Shown: one piece after another, positions 9,033 to 17,260 of the stretch
Layout of the letters: every line of letters starts with the position of its first letter
Position numbering within the stretch: position 1 is the first letter of the stretch
Assembly (NCBI GenBank): GCA_964511385.1
Contig: CAZEFE010000008.1
Coordinates: 1 to 64,000 of the forward strand
Reading direction: 5' to 3'
Source of the DNA: CAILHX01 sp964511385
GTDB lineage: Bacteria > Pseudomonadota > Gammaproteobacteria > Burkholderiales > Methylophilaceae
Length of the DNA: 64,000 nt
Program-made: the position numbers and the translations under genes
The notes under the pieces: model-generated
Database searches by the model: none
Told to the model about the DNA's origin: nothing
What the model saw: only the letters and a program-made list of their open reading frames with translations

Positions 9033-11084
9033 TTACCCGCGTTTGATTAACTGCTCAAACTCTTCTAACGGTAGCGGCTGGCCGAACAGGAAGCCCTGGT
9101 ACTGGTTGCAGCCGTGTATCGCCAGGAAATTCTTTTGCTCTTCGTTTTCCACACCTTCCGCGATGACGGCCAAGCCCAGGCTATGGCCCAGCGCAATGAC
9201 GGTGCGCACGATGGCGGCATCGTTGGGGTCGGTGTTCAGGTAGCGAACAAAAGACTGGTCGATCTTGAGTTGGTCCAACGGCAGGCGTTTAAGGTAAGAC
9301 AGCGAAGAGAAGCCGGTGCCGAAATCGTCCAGCGCAAAATGCACGCCTTTGTTGATCAGCGCGGTCATTTTTGCCACGATGGCATCGACATTCTCGACCA
9401 GCATGCTTTCGGTCAACTCGAGTTTCAGCCGGGTGGGGTCGGCCTCGGTCTGCTGTAGCACCGCCAGTACCTGGTCGACAAAGTCGTCCTGGTGGAATTG
9501 TTTTGCGCTCACATTCACGGCGAGCACCAGGTGGCGCGTCCGCGGGTCTTGTTCCCAGGCCTTGATCTGGCGACAGGCAGTTTCCAGCACCCAGCGGCCG
9601 ATCGGCAGGATCAGCCCGGTTTCTTCGGCGAGCGGGATAAACGCCGCGGGCGAGATCATGCCCTGTTCCGGATGTTCCCAGCGCACCAGCGCTTCGGCAC
9701 CCAGGGTGTTGCCGCGGCTATCCACCTGCACCTGGTAGAACAGACGCAGTTGCTCGGGCAGGGCAATCTGCAGCCATGACTGGAGCAGGACGCGCGCCTC
9801 CAGCGCTGCCTGCATGTCAGCGTCAAAGAAGTGCACCATGTCGCGGCCGGTATCCTTGGCCTGGAACATGGCGGCGTCGGCACGTTTCAGCAATTCTTCC
9901 AGGCTGGTGTCCTGATTGCTGAACAGGCTGATGCCGATACAGGCGGTGCATTGGTATTGCTGCCCCTGCAGGTTGAACGGTTGTTTGATGGCGTTGTGCA
10001 TCCGGATGGCGACTTCCTCGGCCTGCATGGCCGCGGCCTCGGTGTCAGGACTCAGTGCGTCGAGCACAACAGCGAATTCGTCGCTGCCCAGCCGGGCCAG
10101 GGTGTCTTCCGGTAGCACGCAGGTCTGCAGGCGTTTGGCGATTTCAACCAACAACGCATCCCCGGCCGCATGGCCGCGGGTGTCGTTTAGTGTCTTAAAG
10201 TCATCCAGGTCCACAAACAGGATGGCACTTTGGTGCTGCTTGCGGACATTGGACAGCAGCGACTGCTTTAATCGATCCAGCAGTAGCTGGCGGTTGGGCA
10301 GCCCGGTGAGCGAATCATAAAAGGCCAGGTGGTGAATCACTTCTTCGGCCTTCTTATGGGCGGTAAGGTCGGTGAAAGCGGCGACATAGTTGGTGACCTG
10401 GTCGTTGTCGTCAACCACGGCGGTGATGCTGAGCCATTCCGGATACAACTCGCCGTTCTTGCGCCGGTTCCAGACTTCGCCCTGCCAGTAACGGTCTCGA
10501 TTCAGGCTCTCCCACATCCCCTGGTAGAACTTCTCATCCTGCCGGTCCGACTTGAGCATGGCCGGCGTCTTGCCGATGACTTCCTCCAGGGAGTAACCGG
10601 TCAGCGTGGTGAACGCTTTGTTAACCCGCAGGATCACCTGGTTCGGGTCAGTCAGGATCATGGCTTCCTGCGAGCCATCAAAAGCGGTCGCGGAAATGCG
10701 CAGTTCGTGTTCGTACTGTTTTTGCGCGGTGAGGTCGCGGGCGATGAGGACCGTGCGGGGCGTGCCTTGGTCATCGGTGAACAGTGCCGAACTGACTTCG
10801 CCGGTGAAACGGCTGCCGTCGCCGCGAATCAGCGTTAATTCCGCCCGTGCCTGGCCGGTGCGGGCGCGCTCGGCGATGAACTCGTTGAACTTTTGGGATG
10901 CGGCTTCGTCCACCAGCCCAGGACGGCCCACCCGGCAGATTTCCGCCTCGGTCATGCCGAATAGCTGGCACGCCGCCGGGTTTGCCGCAAAAATCTTGCC
11001 ATCCGGCGCGGTGAGAAGCACCGCCTCGGTACTGTGCTCGAATACCTGCCGGTAATAGTCCTTGGGTTGCTGCGCTGCGCTCAT
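9033..11084 (-). CDS. PAS-PAS-GGDEF-EAL protein, probably a c-di-GMP phosphodiesterase
   Basis: A 683-residue cytoplasmic protein: PAS (about 5-120; YYRQVFEHSTEAVLLTAPDG), second PAS with PAC (125-245), GGDEF (250-415) and EAL (420-680). The GGDEF motif is altered to GSDEF and the RxxD inhibitory site is replaced by LPED, so cyclase activity and product inhibition are doubtful. The EAL domain keeps GAEALVRWEHP, ELTESM and the DDFGTGFSSLSYL loop, so hydrolysis is likely. The ATG at 11084 has CAGGAA about 6 bases upstream; the frame continues to 11186 without a sensible leader. It has no membrane segment. It is divergent from purC. Confidence 0.85.
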   Translation of the reverse strand: MSAAQQPKDYYRQVFEHSTEAVLLTAPDGKIFAANPAACQLFGMTEAEICRVGRPGLVDEAASQKFNEFIAERARTGQARAELTLIRGDGSRFTGEVSSALFTDDQGTPRTVLIARDLTAQKQYEHELRISATAFDGSQEAMILTDPNQVILRVNKAFTTLTGYSLEEVIGKTPAMLKSDRQDEKFYQGMWESLNRDRYWQGEVWNRRKNGELYPEWLSITAVVDDNDQVTNYVAAFTDLTAHKKAEEVIHHLAFYDSLTGLPNRQLLLDRLKQSLLSNVRKQHQSAILFVDLDDFKTLNDTRGHAAGDALLVEIAKRLQTCVLPEDTLARLGSDEFAVVLDALSPDTEAAAMQAEEVAIRMHNAIKQPFNLQGQQYQCTACIGISLFSNQDTSLEELLKRADAAMFQAKDTGRDMVHFFDADMQAALEARVLLQSWLQIALPEQLRLFYQVQVDSRGNTLGAEALVRWEHPEQGMISPAAFIPLAEETGLILPIGRWVLETACRQIKAWEQDPRTRHLVLAVNVSAKQFHQDDFVDQVLAVLQQTEADPTRLKLELTESMLVENVDAIVAKMTALINKGVHFALDDFGTGFSSLSYLKRLPLDQLKIDQSFVRYLNTDPNDAAIVRTVIALGHSLGLAVIAEGVENEEQKNFLAIHGCNQYQGFLFGQPLPLEEFEQLIKRG

Positions 11085-11238
11085 GCCGGTTCCTGCGTCA
11101 GTTGTTGGACTCCCGTTCCTGTCGCACGAGGAGAATTGCAGCCTCATTGTAGCCAACACCGGCGGCCCAGTCACATCCCCAGTCACATTCGATCATGATG
11201 CTGTCGCAGATGAATGGTGGCGGGATTCCACACTTGGC

Positions 11239-11267
11239 TTTTCAGAGTAGCCCAGACAGGGGATAAT
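11239..11267 (+). promoter_or_regulatory. Predicted sigma-70 promoter of purC
   Basis: A -35 box TTTTCA (11239-11244) is followed after 17 bases by GATAAT (11262-11267), 32 bases before the purC ATG. The -10 matches the consensus at five of six positions and the -35 at four of six. Confidence 0.45.
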
Positions 11268-11299
11268 TCAACCTTTCGCACGGCAACCGACACCACACC

Positions 11300-12202
11300 A
11301 TGACACAGCCTTTACTGCAATCCAGCATCAAAAGCCTGCCCCTGATCAATCAGGGCAAGGTGCGCGACATTTACGACATCGACGCCGACAAGATGCTGAT
11401 CATCACCACCGACCGCCTGTCGGCGTTTGATGTCATTCTGCCGACGCCGATTACCGGCAAAGGCGCGGTACTGACCCAGATCGCCAATTTCTGGTTCGAC
11501 AAGTTGAAAAGTATTATCCCCAACCACCTGACCGGCATCGCCCCGGAATCGGTGGTGAAGGATGTGGCGGAACACGCGCAGCTGGGTGAGCGCGCCATTG
11601 TGGTGAAAAAGCTGAAGCCGCTGCCGATCGAAGCCGTGGTGCGCGGCTATCTGGTGGGCTCGGGCTGGAAGGAATACCAGAAATCCGGCACGGTGTGCGG
11701 CATTCCGCTACCGGCGGGGCTGCAGGAAGCATCCAGGCTGCCGCAGCCGATTTTCACGCCTTCCACCAAGGCCGAACTGGGCACCCATGACGAAAACATC
11801 ACGTTCGAGCAGACGGTGGACCTGGTCGGCGCGGAATTGGCGGCCAAGGTGCGGGATACGGCGATCGCCCTGTACACGGCGGCGGCGGAATATGCCTTGA
11901 CCCGCGGCATCATTATTGCCGACACCAAGTTCGAATTCGGCCTTGACACGTCTGGTATGCTGTATCTGATCGACGAGGCGCTGACCCCGGATTCTTCGCG
12001 CTTCTGGCCGGCTGACCAGTACCGGGTCGGTACCAACCCGCCGAGTTTCGACAAGCAGTACGTGCGCAACTGGCTGGAGGCTTCCGGCTGGAACAAGCAG
12101 CCGCCCGGACCAGAGTTGCCTGCCGATGTTGCAGCAAAAACCAGCGAGAAATACCGTGAGGCGTTTCGCCAGTTGACGGGGCGCGACATCAAGGGGGTGT
12201 GA
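11300..12202 (+). CDS. purC: SAICAR synthetase (purine synthesis)
   Basis: Phosphoribosylaminoimidazole-succinocarboxamide synthase, 300 residues, the long form common in proteobacteria outside the enterics. It joins aspartate to CAIR using ATP in de novo purine synthesis. Visible hallmarks are GKVRDIY near the N-terminus, TTDRLSAFDVILPTPI, VVRGYLVGSGWKEY, and LYLIDEALTPDSSRFW near residue 230. The family is well conserved and the call is firm. The next gene begins at or just beyond its stop, and the carbonic anhydrase gene follows, so a purC-DUF1232-carbonic anhydrase transcript is likely. Confidence 0.97.
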   Translation: MTQPLLQSSIKSLPLINQGKVRDIYDIDADKMLIITTDRLSAFDVILPTPITGKGAVLTQIANFWFDKLKSIIPNHLTGIAPESVVKDVAEHAQLGERAIVVKKLKPLPIEAVVRGYLVGSGWKEYQKSGTVCGIPLPAGLQEASRLPQPIFTPSTKAELGTHDENITFEQTVDLVGAELAAKVRDTAIALYTAAAEYALTRGIIIADTKFEFGLDTSGMLYLIDEALTPDSSRFWPADQYRVGTNPPSFDKQYVRNWLEASGWNKQPPGPELPADVAAKTSEKYREAFRQLTGRDIKGV

Positions 12203-12207
12203 CGCGG

Positions 12208-12489
12208 ATGGGCTTGTTGCGCGATACGGCGGCCCGGCTCAAAACCGAGCTGGCGGTCTACCGGTTGGTGATCAAGCATCCGCATACGCCGTTATTGGCT
12301 AAAATGCTGCTGTGGCTGGCAGTGGCCTATGCCTTGCTGCCATTCGACCTGATCCCGGACTTTATCCCTGTCATCGGGCATCTGGACGATCTGGTGATTG
12401 TCCCCGGGTTGGTGGTACTGGCGTTATGGCTCATCCCCAAGGATGTCGTGGCAGAGTGCCGGAGAGAAATCGAGAAAACACATGGCTGA
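12208..12489 (+). CDS. DUF1232 (YkvA-type) small membrane protein
   Basis: A 93-residue protein with the DUF1232 core ALLPFDLIPDFIPVIGHLDD between two hydrophobic helices. The function of this widespread family is unknown. The ATG at 12208 has AAGGGGG at 12191-12197 with 10 bases spacing; a GTG at 12199 that overlaps the purC stop is also possible but sits too close to that site. Its last 8 bases overlap the start of the carbonic anhydrase gene, which points to translational coupling. Confidence 0.8.
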   Translation: MGLLRDTAARLKTELAVYRLVIKHPHTPLLAKMLLWLAVAYALLPFDLIPDFIPVIGHLDDLVIVPGLVVLALWLIPKDVVAECRREIEKTHG

Positions 12490-13114
12490 TATCAAAAAAT
12501 TCATTACCGGATTCAAGCGCTTCCAGGAAAATTATTTCGGTGGCGACCAGGAATTGTTCGGGCAGCTCAAGCAAGGGCAGAAGCCTAGCGCGATGGTCAT
12601 TGCCTGCTCGGATTCGCGCGTGGATCCGGCGATCCTGATGGATGTTGAACCGGGCGACCTGTTCGTGGTGCGTAATGTGGCCAACCTGGTGCCGCCGTAT
12701 GAAAGCGGCGGCGGCTTGCACGGGGTCAGCACGGCGCTGGAATTCGGCGTGTGCGTGATCGGCGTGCAGCACATCATCGTGCTCGGCCATCGCCAGTGCG
12801 GCGGGGTGCATGCGCTGATGAACGGTATCCCGAAAGGGGCGAGCGGCGAATTCATCGAGCGCTGGGTGAATATTGCGGAACGTGCCAAGGAACGCGTGCT
12901 GGCGGACTTGCCGGAAGCGTCACGGGAAGAACAGTGGCATGCCTGTGAAGAGGCGTCCATTCTGGTGTCCATGGAGAACCTGCTGACCTTCCCGTGGATC
13001 AAATCGCGCATCCAGCAGGGGGCGCTGATGCTGCACGGCTGGTATTTCAATATCGAAACCGGCGCGCTGGAAGCCTACAACCCGTTCAGCGGCGAGTTCG
13101 AGCTGTTAAGTTAA
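12482..13114 (+). CDS. Beta-class carbonic anhydrase
   Basis: A 210-residue cytoplasmic enzyme that interconverts CO2 and bicarbonate. Zinc ligands are visible: Cys in VIACSDSRVDP, and His and Cys in VLGHRQCGGVHAL. The Asp-Arg dyad is in CSDSRVD. The ATG at 12482 (MADIKKFITGF) overlaps the DUF1232 stop by 8 bases; the frame opens further upstream only as an out-of-phase reading of that gene. In a lithoautotroph carrying CbbQO it may supply CO2 or bicarbonate for carbon fixation or for purine carboxylation, but the context does not decide. CynT/Can-type length. Confidence 0.95.
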   Translation: MADIKKFITGFKRFQENYFGGDQELFGQLKQGQKPSAMVIACSDSRVDPAILMDVEPGDLFVVRNVANLVPPYESGGGLHGVSTALEFGVCVIGVQHIIVLGHRQCGGVHALMNGIPKGASGEFIERWVNIAERAKERVLADLPEASREEQWHACEEASILVSMENLLTFPWIKSRIQQGALMLHGWYFNIETGALEAYNPFSGEFELLS

Positions 13115-13135
13115 AGTTGTTTGTCTGGAGAAGAA

Positions 13136-13648
13136 ATGAACGCACTTGAACATTTTATCGAAAAGTTCCTGTTCGCAAGCCGCTGGCTATTGTTGCCTTT
13201 TTACCTGGGGCTGGTGGGCGCGATTGTGGTGCTGATCTGGTATTTCGGCATCGAGTTCACCCACCTGATCCACATGCTGCTGGTGGGTGAGGGCAGCCTG
13301 GTGGTGGGTGTGCTGTCGCTGGTGGACCTGGTGCTGTTGGCTAATTTGCTGATCATCATCATTTTTGCCGGTTACGAAAATTTCGTGTCCAAAATTGATA
13401 CCGGTGACCATGAAGACCGTCCAGACTGGATGGGGCATGTCGATTTTGCCGACCTGAAAATGAAGCTGATCGGTTCCATTATTGCGATTTCCGGGATCGA
13501 ACTGCTGCGCGCGTTTTTCCATACCGGCGGCCACAGCAACGAAGAGATGGCCTGGAAGGTGGGCGTGCACGTGACGTTTGTATTCACCGGCCTGATTTTT
13601 GCCATCATGGACAAGCTGGGCGAACACAAACACGGCGCAGGCGGCTAG
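13136..13648 (+). CDS. yqhA: YqhA-type (UPF0114) membrane protein
   Basis: A 170-residue inner-membrane protein with about four helices. Family landmarks include ASRWLLLPFYLGL at the N-terminus, LLSLVDLVLLANLLIIIIFAG in the middle and GYENFVSKIDTGDHEDRPDW after it, then SIIAISGIELLRAFF. It matches E. coli YqhA in length and order of motifs. Function is not established. The ATG at 13136 is preceded by TGGAGAAGAA, a good ribosome-binding site; it starts 21 bases after the carbonic anhydrase stop, so it may belong to the same transcript. Confidence 0.88.
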   Translation: MNALEHFIEKFLFASRWLLLPFYLGLVGAIVVLIWYFGIEFTHLIHMLLVGEGSLVVGVLSLVDLVLLANLLIIIIFAGYENFVSKIDTGDHEDRPDWMGHVDFADLKMKLIGSIIAISGIELLRAFFHTGGHSNEEMAWKVGVHVTFVFTGLIFAIMDKLGEHKHGAGG

Positions 13649-13665
13649 GCCGCAACCATTTGCAA

Positions 13666-13688
13666 CCCCGCCCCGGGCAAGGGCGGGG
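13666..13688. terminator. GC-rich hairpin after the yqhA-like gene
   Basis: CCCCGCCC (13666-13673) pairs with GGGCGGGG (13681-13688) around a 7-base loop. No U-run follows, so it may be a weak or factor-assisted terminator. Confidence 0.35.
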
Positions 13689-13753
13689 GTCAAGCAGAGG
13701 CTCGCTGAGGGCGAACCTGAACCTTTTTAATTTTTCTGAAAGATATAACGATC

Positions 13754-14302
13754 ATGGCATTGATGAATGTGCCCACCGGCAAAGACATCCCGAACGATTT
13801 CAACGTGATTATCGAAATCCCGATGCAGGGCGACCCCGTGAAGTACGAAGTGGACAAGGAAAGCGGCGCGATTTTCGTGGACCGCTTCATGGGTACCGCC
13901 ATGCAGTATCCGTGCAATTACGGCTACATCCCGCATACGCTGTCGGAAGATGGCGACCCGGTGGATGTGCTGGTGATCACCCCGGTGCCGTTGATCCCCG
14001 GCGTGGTGGTGCGTTGCCGTCCGCTCGGCGTGCTGAAAATGACCGACGAAGCCGGCCCGGACGCCAAGGTGCTGGCGGTGCCGGTGGAAAAGGTGTGCGG
14101 CCTGTACAATCATTTCAAGACCTATGAGGATGTTTCGGCCTGGCGCTTGAGCATGATTTCCCACTTCTTCGAGCACTACAAGGACCTGGACAAGGGCAAG
14201 TGGGTGAAGATCGACGGCTGGGCCGGCATTGATGAGGCACGCAACGAGATCACCTCCGGCGTGCAACGCTACGCCGACACCGACGACAAACCGGCATTCT
14301 AA
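13754..14302 (+). CDS. ppa: Soluble inorganic pyrophosphatase, family I
   Basis: A 182-residue cytoplasmic enzyme that hydrolyses pyrophosphate to phosphate. The family signature EDGDPVDVLV carries the metal-binding aspartates, and the core also shows KYEVDKESG, DRFMGTAMQYPCNYGYIP and YKDLDKGKWVKI. Length fits bacterial family I enzymes. It lies directly upstream of the membrane H+-pyrophosphatase gene on the same strand, separated by 158 bases with a small hairpin (14331-14354, ACAGCC/GGCTGT). Start ATG at 13754 has only a weak GAAAG upstream. Confidence 0.96.
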   Translation: MALMNVPTGKDIPNDFNVIIEIPMQGDPVKYEVDKESGAIFVDRFMGTAMQYPCNYGYIPHTLSEDGDPVDVLVITPVPLIPGVVVRCRPLGVLKMTDEAGPDAKVLAVPVEKVCGLYNHFKTYEDVSAWRLSMISHFFEHYKDLDKGKWVKIDGWAGIDEARNEITSGVQRYADTDDKPAF

Positions 14303-14460
14303 GCAGTTATTCACCGATCTGCAGCACAAAACAGCCTGTTGAAAAATGGGCTGTTCCATCTCCCCCAGTTCCATTAAGATAGACGCGGGCGGTCTGCTAC
14401 GCCCCTATTCAGCCTTGTTGTTCAAAGGACAATTAACGATGCCTGGAGGAGAAAAATATA

Positions 14461-16509
14461 ATGTCGCAGAGTTTGTTATTTGCTTTGGTTTGCGCGGTTC
14501 TCGCGCTGGTATACGGGGGCGTGACCATCAAATGGGTACTGGCCCAGCCCACCGGCAACGAGCGCATGCGCGAGATTGCCGCCGCAGTGCAGGAAGGCGC
14601 GTCGGCCTACCTTAACCGCCAGTACACCACGATTGGTATTGTTGGCGTCATTCTGTTTGCCGTGATCTGGTTCGCGCTGGGCAGCCTGACCGCGATAGGT
14701 TTCGCGATCGGCGCGCTGCTTTCCGCTGCCGCTGGTTACATCGGCATGAACATCTCTGTGCGTTCCAACCTGCGCACCGCACAGGCGGCGCATGGCGGCA
14801 TTAACGCCGCGCTGCAGGTCGCCTTCCGCGGCGGCGCCATCACCGGCTTGCTGGTGGTCGGCCTCGGCCTGCTGGGCGTGGCCGGTTATTACGCCGTGCT
14901 GGTTTCCATGGCCAACGGCGGGCCGGTGAGCACCGCGCCGCTGGTGGGCCTGGCTTTCGGCAGCTCACTGATCTCGATTTTCGCCCGTCTGGGCGGCGGC
15001 ATTTTCACCAAGGGCGCGGACGTCGGCGCCGACCTGGTGGGCAAGGTGGAGGCTGGCATTCCCGAGGACGACCCGCGCAACCCGGCGGTGATTGCCGACA
15101 ACGTCGGCGACAACGTCGGCGACTGTGCCGGCATGGCCGCCGACCTGTTCGAGACTTATGCGGTGACCATCATCGCCACCATGCTGCTGGGTGGATTGCT
15201 GATGCCGCATGCGGCCAATGCCTTGACCTATCCGCTGGTGCTGGGCGGTATTTCCATCATCGCTTCCATCATCAGCACCTATTTCGTCAAGGCACGCGAA
15301 GGCGGCAAGATCATGAACGCGCTGTACCGCGGGCTGATTGTGGCGGGTGGTCTATCCGCCGTGGCGTTTTATTACGTGACGCAGCAGTTGATGGGGGACG
15401 CTGAAATCGCCGATCTGGCCTTGTCCACCGGCATTTCCATGACGTCCATGGACATTTACTGGTCGTCCCTGATTGGCTTGGCCGTCACTGCGGCCATGGT
15501 GGTGATTACCGAGTACTATACCGCCACTGAATATGCGCCGGTGCGGCATGTGGCGCAAGCTTCCACCACCGGCCATGCCACCAACATGATCGCCGGCCTG
15601 GGCGTGTCGATGAAATCCACGGCGGCACCGGTGCTGGTGATCTGCTTAGGCATTCTGGGCGCGCATCACCTTGCCGGCCTGTACGGTATTGCCATTGCGG
15701 CAACGGCCATGCTGTCCATGGCCGGTATCATTGTTGCGCTGGACGCCTATGGCCCGATTACCGACAACGCGGGCGGCATTGCCGAAATGGCGCAGCTGCC
15801 TCCGGCAATCCGCAACATCACCGACCCGCTGGATGCGGTGGGCAATACCACCAAGGCCGTGACCAAAGGTTATGCCATCGGTTCTGCCGGTCTGGCTGCG
15901 CTGGTGCTGTTTGCCGACTTCACCCATGAACTGGGGCTGCATACCGGCCAGGCCGTCACGTTCGACCTGTCCAACCACATGGTGATTGTCGGCTTGTTCA
16001 TCGGCGGCCTGATTCCTTACCTGTTCGGTGCCATGGCGATGGAAGCGGTAGGCCGTGCCGCCGGTTCGGTGGTGGTGGAAGTGCGCCGCCAGTTCAAGGA
16101 AATTCCCGGCATCATGGAAGGTACCGCCAAGCCGGATTATTCTCGTGCGGTGGACATGCTGACCAAGTCCGCGATCAAGGAAATGATCGTGCCGTCGTTG
16201 CTGCCGGTGCTGGTGCCCATCCTGGTGGGCAAGTTCCTCGGCGCGCAGGCGCTGGGCGGGCTGCTGATCGGCACCATCGTCACCGGCCTGTTCGTGGCGA
16301 TTTCCATGACCACCGGCGGCGGGGCCTGGGATAACGCCAAGAAGTACATCGAGGACGGCAACTTCGGCGGCAAGGGTAGTGATGCGCACAAGGCCGCCGT
16401 CACCGGCGATACCGTGGGCGACCCCTACAAGGATACCGCCGGCCCGGCGGTGAACCCGCTGATCAAAATCATCAACATCGTGGCGTTGCTGATCGTCGCC
16501 ATTCTGTAA
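14461..16509 (+). CDS. hppA: Membrane proton-pumping pyrophosphatase
   Basis: A 682-residue integral inner-membrane enzyme, with roughly 16 helices, that couples pyrophosphate hydrolysis to proton export. The substrate site appears as GGGIFTKGADVGADLVGKVE, DDPRNPAVIADNVGDNVGD and DAYGPITDNAGGIAEM. The later GNTTKA motif has Lys where potassium-dependent enzymes have Ala, which marks the potassium-independent subclass. The C-terminal GDTVGDPYKDTAGPA is intact. GGAGGAG lies upstream of the ATG. A strong terminator follows at 16528. Confidence 0.97.
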   Translation: MSQSLLFALVCAVLALVYGGVTIKWVLAQPTGNERMREIAAAVQEGASAYLNRQYTTIGIVGVILFAVIWFALGSLTAIGFAIGALLSAAAGYIGMNISVRSNLRTAQAAHGGINAALQVAFRGGAITGLLVVGLGLLGVAGYYAVLVSMANGGPVSTAPLVGLAFGSSLISIFARLGGGIFTKGADVGADLVGKVEAGIPEDDPRNPAVIADNVGDNVGDCAGMAADLFETYAVTIIATMLLGGLLMPHAANALTYPLVLGGISIIASIISTYFVKAREGGKIMNALYRGLIVAGGLSAVAFYYVTQQLMGDAEIADLALSTGISMTSMDIYWSSLIGLAVTAAMVVITEYYTATEYAPVRHVAQASTTGHATNMIAGLGVSMKSTAAPVLVICLGILGAHHLAGLYGIAIAATAMLSMAGIIVALDAYGPITDNAGGIAEMAQLPPAIRNITDPLDAVGNTTKAVTKGYAIGSAGLAALVLFADFTHELGLHTGQAVTFDLSNHMVIVGLFIGGLIPYLFGAMAMEAVGRAAGSVVVEVRRQFKEIPGIMEGTAKPDYSRAVDMLTKSAIKEMIVPSLLPVLVPILVGKFLGAQALGGLLIGTIVTGLFVAISMTTGGGAWDNAKKYIEDGNFGGKGSDAHKAAVTGDTVGDPYKDTAGPAVNPLIKIINIVALLIVAIL

Positions 16510-16527
16510 TCAGAACGCGGCTTCGTG

Positions 16528-16562
16528 AAAAAGCCTGCCGGATTTCTCCGGCAGGCTTTTTT
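16528..16562. terminator. Strong bidirectional rho-independent terminator
   Basis: GCCTGCCGGA (16533-16542) pairs with TCCGGCAGGC (16547-16556) around a TTTC loop. A run of A precedes and a run of T follows, so it can stop hppA on the plus strand and the porin/cassette transcript on the minus strand. Confidence 0.93.
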
Positions 16563-16573
16563 GTTTAGCGTTT

Positions 16574-16660
16574 CCCTAACGTAGAGGTGACCGGCGCTGC
16601 GCCGCCTTTTGGCGCAGCGTCCAGCGACCGAAGGGAGCGAGGTCGACCGCCGGGTTATGC
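16574..16660 (-). other. Integron attC recombination site
   Basis: Read on the minus strand this 87-base stretch begins with GCATAAC (16660-16654) and ends with GTTAGGG (16580-16574), the paired outer core boxes of attC. Inside them GGTCGACC faces GGTCACC; the additional G on one side is the extrahelical base expected of attC. Between these arms lies a hairpin (GGCGCTGCGCC and GGCGCAGCG) that fits a variable terminal structure. The TAA stop of the cassette gene lies inside the GCATAAC box. Confidence 0.85.
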
Positions 16661-17259
16661 CGCTGGCCCATAGACGCCTCGGAAAGTGGAGTGTAACTGT
16701 CTGGCCAGTGCCTCAGTTCCCACGGCAGCGGCAAGTGCGACGCCCGCCAAAAGTGAGCAGCTGGCAGACGCGGTGAGTAGATTGGCGATGTGCTCCTCTC
16801 GATAGTTCTGCGTGATTTCGTCCACTGTGCAGCGAGCCTTGACCTGGGTGGTGCCGCCGTGAGTGAAGTCGTTGAGGTTAGGCCAGATTTGGCGCTTGGT
16901 AGAGCTAAGAAGCTTTTCGTCGAATGCATCGAGTTTCTCGATCTCTTCAATCAATACGTTGATCTTCGGCGGTTGTTCTCCGCCAATGAATAGCGACACC
17001 TGAGTGTCGGTGGCACAACGGTGATACCAAACGCCACGAACGTAGGCCTCGAATTGCGGCCGGAGTAGTGCAAACGCAGAGCCTATAACGCCAAGATTAA
17101 CCAGCGAATGAATGCCCATTTGGTGCTCAAGAGACAGATGCAGTAACGCAACGGCCACTCGCAAACGATTTGTTGTCTCAAACGTAATTCCGTCCGTGAG
17201 CGATACCCGCTCTTTCATCCATTGCTCGGACTGAGCGAGGGCGGCGTCAAGCGGCATAA
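16580..17259 (-). mobile_element. Solitary integron gene cassette (one gene plus attC)
   Basis: On the minus strand the left core GTTATGC (17260-17254) follows directly after the porin stop codon and the right core GTTAGGG ends at 16574, giving a unit of 680 bases if cut G^TT at both sides. Excision would rejoin TGAG with TTAGGG, placing the porin stop next to the bidirectional terminator. No integron integrase, attI site or second attC is visible in the window, so this looks like an isolated insertion at a secondary site or a relic. Confidence 0.82.
16655..17257 (-). CDS. Cassette-borne protein of unknown function (DUF6988-like)
   Basis: A 200-residue protein. It resembles, from memory, the DUF6988 family often carried by integron cassettes. 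No catalytic motif is apparent. Features are a helical N-terminal half (ERVSLTDGITFETTNRLRVA, LLRPQFEAYVRGVWYHRCAT), a middle LNDFTHGGTTQVKAR and a hydrophobic C-terminal segment (LLTASASCSLLAGVALAAAVG) that could be membrane-associated. The ATG overlaps the left core site GTTATGC and the stop overlaps the attC, a compact arrangement typical of cassettes. No promoter or ribosome-binding site is contained in the cassette, so expression must come from the porin gene, whose stop lies 3 bases upstream. Confidence 0.75.
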   Translation of the reverse strand: MPLDAALAQSEQWMKERVSLTDGITFETTNRLRVAVALLHLSLEHQMGIHSLVNLGVIGSAFALLRPQFEAYVRGVWYHRCATDTQVSLFIGGEQPPKINVLIEEIEKLDAFDEKLLSSTKRQIWPNLNDFTHGGTTQVKARCTVDEITQNYREEHIANLLTASASCSLLAGVALAAAVGTEALARQLHSTFRGVYGPAA

Positions 17260-17260
17260 C

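Noticed and set aside
11149..11190. Direct repeat CCCAGTCACAT upstream of purC as an operator.
   Set aside because: Only two short copies, not matching the PurR site or the RegA-type dyad; too weak to call.
16574..16660. An ordinary terminator for the cassette gene in place of attC.
   Set aside because: No T-run follows, the arms have the offset G and paired core boxes of attC, and a separate strong terminator already lies at 16528.
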